From Lamellibrachia columna (taxonomy: Eukaryota; Annelida; Polychaeta; Sabellida; Siboglinidae): a DNA stretch of 64,000 nucleotides. Where the stretch lies: positions 61,278,911 through 61,342,910 of the forward strand of contig OY759266.1 in NCBI GenBank assembly GCA_963662155.1. The letters are read 5' to 3'. Under the pieces are notes generated by a model, which was not told the DNA's origin, searched no databases, and saw nothing but the letters and a program-made list of their open reading frames with translations. Below, in pieces: positions 23,507-35,500 of the stretch. Numbering within the stretch: position 1 is the first letter of the stretch; each line of letters begins with the position of its first letter. The position numbers and the translations under genes are program-made.

Positions 23507-26500
23507 GTAACGCTGATCTAGTGTATGTTTTGCGCGGTTATGATCAACGTAAGCATAATTTATTAACTCGAAAACTACTGCGAATAAAGCAAATAATACA
23601 AAATCTTACCATGCAGCTAAGTGACATTAAATCCTTTCTTGGTCGATCATTTTAGGAAGTGTCCAACATTTTGTTGTCTGTCGCGGTGACCTAGATTTGG
23701 TACACCACGTGACGTGTGTCTATTTTTAGACATTGGTGCTGTAATGTACGTATATTTCTTTCTAATTGCACATTTGTTATCATTAAAATTCTAGTATTCA
23801 TGTTGCATAATTTGTACAAAGTATGTATATTATATATTTATTGTAACGTCGTAGTAATAAAAGAATATCCATTAAAGCATAGCTGCCCACATAAAAGAAT
23901 GGTAGGAAACGGGAATAGTTAAAATTCAAACATTCAGTGTTATGTACTATTATGCACTTGTAATAACGTTTTGTACTCAAACATCGCCCGGAGGCCGGAT
24001 ACATCCTATATTTATGGCAGACGGGTATGCAGCCAGCTAAAAAGTCTCATGCACATTATATTTGTTACTTGGGTATATCACTGTATTTTTCCTAACTTGT
24101 TGCTCATGTTTTTCCAAATCCTGACCTATGACTCTGTGATTATGAGTATGATGTGGTGGTGCCAAAATGTAATAGACATATCACCCTGACTATTTCACAC
24201 TGGAGTGGATGGACAGTTGGACACTCACCATTGCCTTCTTCAGGAACTGAATTCTGAGATGACTTAGTTTTTCTTCTGCTCGCCAGGTGGTATGGTGATC
24301 ACTCTATCCCACACATGATTCATATCAATTCTACATTATATTATTCTCCCAACATTTTCAGGGAAAAAAAAAAATTTGGTCAAAACACTGTTCAACAAAC
24401 TATGTGTTTGAGAGAAAATGTTCTCCAAAAATGAATGTTGAATTGCACATTATGTTGTCATTGTTACAGAGACAGACAGAGAGATGGTGCTACGGATGAA
24501 ACAAATAAGTTGATACAGGATGTCATAGAAACCATTGACTTGGCAAAAACACAAAAAATTGTACTGTCCCAACTAGAGGACAAACTGCAAGATGCCTATG
24601 CACAGGTAGGGTCAGGGTGCCTATGCACAGGTAAGGTCCAGGGCTGGGGTCAATTCCATTTAATCAATTCAAATTCCCTTCAATTTAATCAATTCAAATT
24701 GAATTCATTTTGTTTAAATTAATTTTTTTTTATTCAAATTCCAGCTAAAATCTTTCAATTCAAATCCAATTCAATTCCAAATTAATTCTATGGGAGTTTT
24801 CCATAGCAAATGCATGGGATAATATAATATGTAATTGTAATATAATTTTTTTTTCTGTAATAGTAATAGATCCTAAAGTAATAGATAATAGTCTGTTTCT
24901 TTTCTATTACATCTATTGCTGCAAACTTACAATATATCAGGTTTGTTTGCATGTTATTCCAACTGCTAGTAATTGTAAACAATATACAGACAATGGCTGA
25001 GCCTTTATTCAAACAACATGAAAAGACCAGTAGGCTGATCATTTTATGGTTTAAGAAATACCTGCTCAATGAAACAATGCAGGAGTAGCAAGCCAACTAC
25101 TAATTGTTGGGATGCCCCATTGGGGTAGCTATGGCTTCACACATTCCTAGCATGCACAAATGGCATGGTTTCAGATATGTCCAGACAGACAACAAATGTT
25201 ATCTTAAAGCAGGAGTTGCAACCTGTCTTGAATTCAAAGTAAGCTCCATCACATCCCACCATAGTTGGATTTGAACATAACTTCTGAGTTCATTTTTCCA
25301 ATTGCCACATGGCAGACCCTCTGTTCTTGGGTTGGATTGAGGATCACATTGGAAATAAAACCAGATCGCACCAGCACAAGAAAATAAGGTTCAATTCATT
25401 ATCTTCCAATTCCAGTTCAACTTACTCAAGATCTTTCAATTCAAATTCCACTTGGGGAAATTCGTTCAATTCAAATTCAGGAATTTAATTGAATTGAATC
25501 ATTCCAAATAATTTTTGAATTCACCCTAGCCCTAGTAGGGTCAAGGTGCCTACACACAAGTTTGGTCGGGGTGCCTATGCACAGGTAGGGTCAGAGTGCC
25601 TACACACAGGTAGGGTCAGGTGCCTACACACAGGTAGGGTCAGGTGCCTACACACAGGTAGGGTCAGGGTGCCTACACACAGGTAGGGTCAGGTGCCTAC
25701 ACACAGGTAGGGTCAGGTGCCTACACACAGGTAGGGTCAAGGTGCCAATACACAGGCAGGGTCAGGGACAGGGTGCCTAAGCACATGTAGGGTCAGGGTG
25801 CGTACACACAGGTCAGGGTGCTTACACACAGGTAGGGTCAGGGTGCCTATGCACAGGTATTGTCAGGGTGCTTACACACAGGTAGGGTCAGGGTGCTTAC
25901 ATACAGGTAGGGTCAGGGTGCCTAATCTGCCTATGTACAGGTAAGGTCAGGGTGCCTATGCTCAGGTAGGGTCAGGGTTCATATGCACAGATAGGGTCAG
26001 GGGGCAATTTAATGATTGTTGCTGTTATCATCTGTGATTACTGTGACACAGTAATTTTTAGGATCTAGTAGATGGCAGCACTATTCAGCCCACCATTCCT
26101 TCAATTCGGGTATAAATTTAAAGCTGCCCACTCAATTCATTTAGTCCATCACAAAAGAGGTTTGTTGCTATTCATATCTATAGCGCATGTATGGTAATAT
26201 GCAGTCATTTTAATAAAAGAGTGCATATAATATTATTTGTTAAGATCATCTAAATAATTTACATTAGATCAGGTGATTTGTGAAAGTGAATTTAGCCTCG
26301 AGCCAACATATTTGTAACACAAACTACTGTGCTACTTTGTTTTGTTAGGTTCAGTCAGACCAAAATTAATTTAATAGATTATCCGATATTTCAATTTCAT
26401 GCAAAAAATAAATAAAAAATTGTCACAAACAAGCTAGCGCCTAGTGTGTCATAGTCGATACTAGATAGATTAAAATTTTTCATGAAACGTCTGAAATGAA

Positions 26501-29500
26501 ACAAGCAAAAAAATTAATTAAGGATGCTGCTTTAATTATTATTCTTTGTATTTTGTCTATTCCACTTTATCTTCAGTCTTCAAGTATATACTGCTAAAAA
26601 GTAATAATTTACTATCCTGTGGTTTGTACCGTCCTTTCCCAAGGTTGGGTTCTCTAAAACGTCTCTATGTACAATAAATTTGTGCAGTTCAGGGTTAAAA
26701 TAGACGTCTACGATGACTTAATAACTTCGAGGGCGGCTTTCTGAAATGCTTCAGCCGTTGGTGCCGTGACTGCTTCTGGGTGAGCGAATTCCACGTTGGG
26801 ATTGAGCGAACATAGAATGAGTGCTGGTAGATGATGCAGGAGGCTGGTAGTGTTCGCAGTTTATACTCGTGGTGGCTTCTAGTGCGAGCATCTACTGTGA
26901 CAATGGTGGTAGGCAAACTGATGCGAACTTGTCCATGGTGAATCTTATAAAACAGAGTGGCATCTCTGATGCAACATCTAGTATGTAATGTATCTCTGTC
27001 CTTGCTATGATATAGAGTAGCATGGGGCATAACGCAAGTTTTGGGGCATAAAGCCCATCGTCTAACTAGTTTCACAGCGCGAAAAGAAGAATTTTGAGAT
27101 CCCCAAATGAAGCCACATACAGTTCTTCACATTTGGTTAGAATATGGTGGCAGAAAACGAAATTCACGCGATATTTTTTTACGTCAGACTTTTGATTCTA
27201 TAAATTATAAAAATGGTCACCCTAATAGTAATTTTGTGGGCAGTAACCATAAGAAACTGAGACAACGCGTTGAGTGTCTGCAGTAGACAAATATGTAATC
27301 ATTAATGTTGTGAATGTTGTGGATGCGAGTGATAAAAGCCAGTAATATACAGATGGTAAAATTTTAATATCGAATGTGTGGGGCAAAAAGGCCAACATTA
27401 GTTGGGGCAAAACGCACAGGGTGGGATGTACTATTATCTGTCAGATTTGAGTCTGAAAGTGAGTAGATGAGTTGATAAGTTCCGCCTGCGTATGACAGTT
27501 TATAATAAACATACAACATAACGCACTTGTTGAATTTCAGAGAAAAGGAACTAATTAATTAACAATTTCAGTCACCGTTCTTAATAAAATCATAACAACA
27601 AATATGACTATGATGTGCAGCAAGGTTTCGCTATACTGAAGTGTACCAATGATACAATCACTTTGGTAATGCGAAATAAGTAAACTAATAATTAAATGAG
27701 GCTGATTAATGCATAACGCCCAGGGGCGGGCGCTTTGCCCCACCCCTGGGGCAAAACGCCCATTTTCACGACCTCTGCTAAAATGGCTATAACTTTTTTT
27801 GTGATAAGATAAACTAGGTGATACATCCAATATATCAGAGATATATCTAAAAGGTTTTCCTATCAGTCGATTTCCCGAAAAAAGTAGGCGTATTGCCCCA
27901 CCCTACTCTATACTAGTATGTAATGTATCTCTGTCCTTGTTATGATATAGCCACTGTCCTTGTTATGATATAGCCGCTGTCCTTGTTATCATATAGCCGC
28001 TGTCCTTGTTATCATATAGCCGCTGTCCTTGTTATCATATAGCCGCTGTCCTTGTTATATAGTCGCTGTCCTTGTTATCATATAGCCGCTGTCCTTGTTA
28101 TCATATAGCCGCTGTCCTTGTTATCATATAGCCGCTGTCCTTGTTATCATATAGCCACTGTCCTTGTTATCATATATACTAGTATGCAGGGTTGAAAAAA
28201 ATCATGATTAAAAAAAAAAAATTTATCGCATTTTTTTTTATTTAAATCGGATTTTTTTTATTTATTTGATTTTAAAAAAATCTGGTATACACAATGTCAT
28301 AAAATATTTTACTATAAAGCTATCTGGTATCGACACAGCTACACAAGTGTGCGCACTTTGTGCTTTTGTATTAAAAAACACACAAAACTTTGTTGATCTC
28401 AATGCTTGTAAACAATTATTTGTGTTAAATTCATATAAATCAGCGATTAAAAAAACCGGGAGTCCAAAAAAAAAAATCCTAAATCAATGATTTTTTTTTT
28501 TTTAGCGATTTAAATCATGATTTAAATCAATGATTTAAATCAAATGATTTAAATCAAACAACCCTGCTAGTGTGTAATGTATCTCTGTCCTTGTTATGAT
28601 ATAGCCGCAGTCCTTGTTATCATATACCTAGCCGCTGTCCTTGTTATGATATAGCCGCTATCCTTGTTATGATATAGCCTCTGTCCTTGTTATGATATAG
28701 CCGCTGTCCTTGTTATGATATAGCCGCTGTCCTTGTTATGATATAGCCGCAGTCCTTGTTATCATATACCTAGCCGCTGTCCTTATTATGATATAGCCGC
28801 TATCCTTGTTATGATATAGCCTCTGTCCTTGTTATGATATAGCCGCTGTCCTTGTTATGATATAGCCGCTGTCCTTGTTATCATATAGCCGCTGTCCTTG
28901 TTATCATATAGCCGCTGTCCTTGTTATCATAAAGCCGCTGTCCTTGTTGTGATATAGCCACTGTCCTTGTTATGATATAGCCGCTGTCCTTGTTATGATA
29001 TAGCCACTGTCCTTGTTATGATATAGCCGCTGTCCTTGTTATCATATAGCCGCTGTCCTTGTTATCATATAGCCGCTGTCCTTGTTATCATATAGCCGCT
29101 GTCCTTGTTATCATATAGCCGCTGTCCTTATTATGATATAGCCGCTGTCCTTGTTATCATATAGCCGCTGTCCTTGTTATCATATAGCCGCTGTCCTTGT
29201 TGTGATATAGCCGCTGTCCTTGTTATCATATAGCCACTGTCCTTGTTATCATATAGCCACTGTCCTTGTTATCATATAGCCGCTGTCCTTGTTATCATAT
29301 AACCACTGTCCTTGTTATCATATAGCCGCTGTCCTTGTTATCATATAGCCGCTGTCCTTGTTATATAGCCACTGTCCTTGTTATCATATAGCCGCTGTCC
29401 TTGTTATAGCCGCTGTCCTTGTTATCATATAGCCGCTGTCCTTGTTATCATATAGCCGCTGTCCTTGTTATCATATAGCCACTGTCCTTGTTATCATATA

Positions 29501-32500
29501 GCTGCTGTCCTTGTTATCATATAGTCGCTGTCCTTGTTATCATATAGCCGCTGTCCTTGTTATCATATAGCCGCTGTTCTTGTTATCATATTGCCGCTGT
29601 CCTTGAGTGCAGGTGCAGCACAGCTCTGAACTGGCACAGAAGAAAGCGCAGGAGACATTTGCTGAGATGAAGAAGAGCATTACTGAGACACTGGACAAGA
29701 GGTTGCAACTCCTGGAGACACAGATTGTCCAGCTGACCAGTGAGGCCCGCTGCCCTCTGGTCAAAGTTGAAGCAGTCATCAAGAAACACAACCAGGTAGC
29801 CGATGACCTCCTGGATGAAGGTGTGTATGAGTTCAACTTTAGTTCAGATGTTGTAATTGGAATTATGAGAATGCATGCAGTCTGATATGGCAGTCTAAGT
29901 CTTAAAATATTTTTATTTAAAACGCCTTCTCAAGTGATTTTGCCCACCATGAATCAGGTTCGATGATGTTCAAATCTGTAGTTTGTGAATCATTTAAGTA
30001 ATATGCGCAGTTGGTTTAATAAAAGCATTGTTAAAATCATCAAAAGAACTTACCTTAATCGTTAGATTGTGTAACTTACGAAAGTGTAAATAGCTTTATG
30101 TCATAGTATGTAATAGTATGTCATAGTATGTAGAGATAGATCACTTTTCGCCTTTTTCTCTCACAAAATTTTGTCTGAACACAGTAAGTTATAATTTAAG
30201 TTTGTCTGATGATGTCACCAAAACTAAATAACAATTTTTACAAACAATCTAGCGTGCCATGTGCAGTCAATATTAGATAAGTTTGAGTTTTCATGAAATG
30301 AGAAAATCAAAGAATAATTTAATTGTTTGTTTCAAATATAATAAATTACTATTAATTTTAATTTAACATCTGGGTAGTTGTTGTTAAATGCCAAAAAATC
30401 AGGATTACCGAATAGACTACAAAAATTAAATAATTAAAACTGCACCCAGCAACATGTTTTGTTCATTGAACCAGGGCTGAGATTGTTAATGAGTGAAGAT
30501 CATGTCGCAGTCACGGACGTCATGAAGCAGTTCACGACACGGTCACAAGAGGTCACTACTGATGGGTGAGTATTGCATGTGAATTTAGCTCATCAGACGT
30601 GGGGTGATCAACACTAATTTGGTGAATCGGTTCTATGTGATGTCGTGATGCACACATGGCCGAAGATATGGTAAGATCTAAAAATGTCTCAGTGACCTCA
30701 CATCTGGCAATGTTGTAATCTTGATACATTGGCTATGAAAATTAAAGTTATAAACATTAAAGAGAATTATTCTCTCTTGGGCATGATTGGTTTATACTTT
30801 ATTCATTGTTTGTTGATAAGTTTGATGTAGATGAATAGAGAGACCTGGAGAGTGATTTGCTATCCTCAGTTTGATGTAGATGAATAGAGAGACATGGAGA
30901 GTGATTTGCTCTCCTCAGTTTCATGTAGATGAATAGAGAGACCTCGAGAGTGATTCACTCTCCTCAGTTTGATGTAGATGAATAGAGAGACATGGAGAGT
31001 GATTTGCTATCCTCAGTTTGATGAAGATGAATAAAGAGACCTGGAGAGTGATTTGCTCTCCGCAGTTTGATGTAGATGAATAGAGAGACCTCGAGAGTGA
31101 TTTGCTATCCTCAGTTTGATGTAGATGAATAGAGACCTGGAGAGTGATTCACTCTCCTTAGTTTGATGTAGATGAATAGAGAGACCTGGAGAGTGATTCA
31201 CTCTCCTTAGTTTGATGTAGATGAATAGAGAGACCTGGAGAGTGATTTACTCTCCTCAGTTTGATGTAGATGAATAGAGAGACCTGGAGAGTGATTCACT
31301 CTCCTTAGTTTGATGTAGATAAATAGAGAGACCTGGAGAGTGATTCACTCTCAGTTTGATGTAGATGAATAGAGAGACCTGGAGAGTGATTCACTCTCCT
31401 CAGTTTGATGTAGATGAATAGAGAGACCTGGAGAGTGATTCACTCTCCTTAGTTTGATGTAGATAAATAGAGAGACCTGGAGAGTGATTCACTCTCAGTT
31501 TGATGTAGATGAATAGAGAGACCTGGAGAGTGATTCACTCTCCTCAGTTTGATGTAGATGAATAGAGAGACCTGGAGAGTGATTCACTCTCCTTAGTTTG
31601 ATGTAGATGAATAGAGAGACCTGGAGAGTGATTCACTCTCCTCAGTTTGATGTAGATGAATAGAGAGACCTGGAGAGTGATTCACTCTCCTCAGTTTGAT
31701 GTAGATGAATAGAGAGACCTGGAGAGTGATTCACTCTCCTCAGTTTGATGTAGATGAATAGAGAGACATGGAGAGTGATTCACTCTCCTTAGTTTGATGT
31801 AGATGAATAGAGAGACATGGAGAGTGATTCACTCTCTATAGTTTGATGTAGATGAATAGAGAGACCTGGAGAGTGATTCACTCTCCTCAGTTTGATGTAG
31901 ATGAATAGAGAGACATGGAGAGTGATTCACTCTCCTTAGTTTGATGTAGATGAATAGAGAGACTCTCCTTAGTTTGATGTAGATGAATAGAGAGACCTGG
32001 AGAGTGATTCACTCTCCTTAGTTTGATGTAGATGAATAGAGAGACATGGAGAGTGATTCACTCTCCTTAGTTTGATGTAGATGAATAGAGAGACCTGGAG
32101 AGTGATTCACTCTCCTTAGTTTGATGTAGATGAATAGAGAGACCTGGAGAGTGATTCACTCTCCTTAGTTTGATGTAGATGAATAGAGAGACATGGAGAG
32201 TGATTTGCTCTCCTCAGTTTGATGTAGATGAATAGAGAGACCTCGAGAGTGATTCACTCTCCTCAGTTTGATGTAGATGAATAGAGAGACATGGAGAGTG
32301 ATTTGCTATCCTCAGTTTGATGAAGATGAATAAAGAGACCTGGAGAGTGATTTGCTCTTCGCAGTTTGATGTAGATGAATAGAGAGACCTCGAGAGTGAT
32401 TTGCTATCCTCAGTTTGATGTAGATGAATAGAGACCTGGAGAGTGATTCACTCTCCTTAGTTTGATGTAGATGAATTGAGAGACCTGGAGAGTAATTCAC

Positions 32501-35500
32501 TCTCCTTAGTTTGATGTAGATGAATAGAGAGACCTGGAGAGTGATTCATTCTCCTCAGTTTGATGTAGATGAATAGAGAGACCTGGAGAGTGATTCACTC
32601 TCCTTAGTTTGATGTAGATAAATAGAGACCTGGAGAGTGATTCACTCTCAGTTTGATGTAGATGAATAGAGAGACCTGGAGAGTGATTCACTCTCCTCAG
32701 TTTGATGTAGATGAATAGAGAGACCTGGAGAGTGATTCACTCTCCTTAGTTTGATGTAGATGAATAGAGAGACCTGGAGAGTGATTCACTCTCCTTAGTT
32801 TGATGTAGATGAATAGAGAGACCTGGAGAGTGATTCACTCTCCTCAGTTTGATGTAGATGAATAGAGAGACCTGGAGAGTGATTCACTCTCCTCAGTTTG
32901 ATGTAGATGAATAGAGAGACCTGGAGAGTGATTCACTCTCCTTAGTTTGATGTAGATGAATAGAGAGACATGGAGAGTGATTCACTCTCCTTAGTTTGAT
33001 GTAGATGAATAGAGAGACATGGAGAGTGATTCACTCTCTTTAGTTTGATGTAGATGAATAGAGAGACCTGGAGAGTGATTCACTCTCCTCAGTTTGATGT
33101 AGATGAATAGAGAGACATGGAGAGTGATTCACTCTCCTTAGTTTGATGTAGATGAATAGAGAGACTCTCCTTAGTTTGATGTAGATGAATAGAGAGACCT
33201 GGAGAGTGATTCACTCTCCTTAGTTTGATGTAGATGAATAGAGAGACATGGAGAGTGATTCACTCTCCTTAGTTTGATGTAGATGAATAGAGAGACCTGG
33301 AGAGTGATTCACTCTCCTTAGTTTGATGTAGATGAATAGAGAGACATGGAGAGTGATTCACTCTCCTCAGTTTGATGTAGATGAATAGAGAGACATGGAG
33401 AGTGATTCACTCTCCTTAGTTTGATGTAGATGAATAGAGAGACTCTCCTTAGTTTGATGTAGATGAATAGAGAGACCTGGAGAGTGATTCACTCTCCTTA
33501 GTTTGATGTAGATGAATAGAGAGACATGGAGAGTGATTCACTCTCCTTAGTTTGATGTAGATGAATAGAGAGACCTGGAGAGTGATTCACTCTCCTTAGT
33601 TTGATGTAGATGAATAGAGAGACATGGAGAGTGATTCACTCTCCTCAGTTTGATGTAGATGAATAGAGAGACCTGGAGAGTGATTCACTCTCCTCAGTTT
33701 GATGTAGATGAATAGAGAGACCTGGAGAGTGATTCACTCTCCTTAGTTTGATTTAGATGAATAGAGAGACCTGGAGAGTGATTCACTCTCTTTAGTTTGA
33801 TGTAGATGAATAGAGAGACCTGGAGAGTGATTCACTCTCCTCAGTTTGATGTAGATGAATAGAGAGACATGGAGAGTGATTCACTCTCCTTAGTTTGATG
33901 TAGATGAATAGAGAGACTCTCCTTAGTTTGATGTAGATGAATAGAGAGACATGGAGAGTGATTCACTCTCCTTAGTTTGATGTAGATGAATAGAGACCTG
34001 GAGAGTGATTCACTCTCCTTAGTTTGATTTAGATGAATAGAGAGACCTGGAGAGTGATTCACTCTCTTTAGTTTGATGTAGATGAATAGAGAGACCTGGA
34101 GAGTGATTCACTCTCCTCAGTTTGATGTAGATGAATAGAGAGACATGGAGAGTGATTCACTCTCCTTAGTTTGATGTAGATGAATAGAGAGACTCTCCTT
34201 AGTTTGATGTAGATGAATAGAGAGACATGGAGAGTGATTCACTCTCCTTAGTTTGATGTAGATGAATAGAGAGACATGGAGAGTGATTCACTCTCCTTAG
34301 TTTGATGTAGATGAATAGAGAGACATGGAGAGTGATTCACTCTCCTTAGTTTGATGTAGATGAATAGAGAGACCTGGAGAGGGATTCACTCTCCTTAGTT
34401 TGATGTAGATGAATAGAGAGACCTGGAGAGTGATTCACTCTCCTCAGTTTGATGTAGATGAATAGAGAGATCTGGAGAGTGATTCACTCTCCTCAGTTTG
34501 ATGTAGATGAATAGAGACACATGGAGAGTGATTCACTCTCCTTAGTTTGATGTAGATGAATAGAGAGACATGGAGAGTGATTCACTCTCCTCAGTTTGAT
34601 GTAGATGAATAGAGAGACCTGGAGAGTGATTCACTCTCCTCAGTTTGATGTAGATGAATAGAGAGACCTGGAGAGTGATTCACTCTCCTTAGTTTGATTT
34701 ATATGAATAGAGAGACCTGGAGAGTGATTCACTCTCTTTAGTTTGATGTAGATGAATAGAGAGACCTGGAGAGTGATTCACTCTCCTCAGTTTGATGTAG
34801 ATGAATAGAGAGACATGGAGAGTGATTCACTCTCCTTAGTTTGAAGTAGATGAATAGAGAGACTCTCCTTAGTTTGATGTAGATGAATAGAGAGACATGG
34901 AGAGTGATTCACTCTCCTTAGTTTGATGTAGATGAATAGAGACCTGGAGAGTGATTCACTCTCCTTAGTTTGATTTAGATGAATAGAGAGACCTGGAGAG
35001 TGATTCACTCTCTTTAGTTTGATGAAGATGAATAAAGAGACCTGGAGAGTGATTTGCTCTCCGCAGTTTGATGTAGATGAATAGAGAGACCTCGAGAGTG
35101 ATTTGCTATCCTCAGTTTGATGTAGATGAATAGAGACCTGGAGAGTGATTCACTCTCCTTAGTTTGATGTAGATGAATACAGAGACCTGGAGAGTGATTC
35201 ACTCTCCTTAGTTTGATGTAGATGAATAGAGAGACCTGGAGAGTGATTCTCTCTCCTCAGTTTGATGTAGATGAATAGAGAGACCTGGAGAGTGATTCAC
35301 TCTCCTTAGTTTGATGTAGATAAATAGAGAGACCTGGAGAGTGATTCACTCTCAGTTTGATGTAGATGAATAGAGAGACCTGGAGAGTGATTCACTCTCC
35401 TCAGTTTGATGTAGATGAATAGAGAGACCTGGAGAGTGATTCACTCTCCTTAGTTTGATGTAGATGAATAGAGAGACCTGGAGAGTGATTCACTCTCCTT

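Noticed and set aside
25000..25400. hAT transposase remnant inside the 24639-25534 element
   Set aside because: Short readable stretches exist but none matches recognisable hAT landmarks; called non-autonomous instead.
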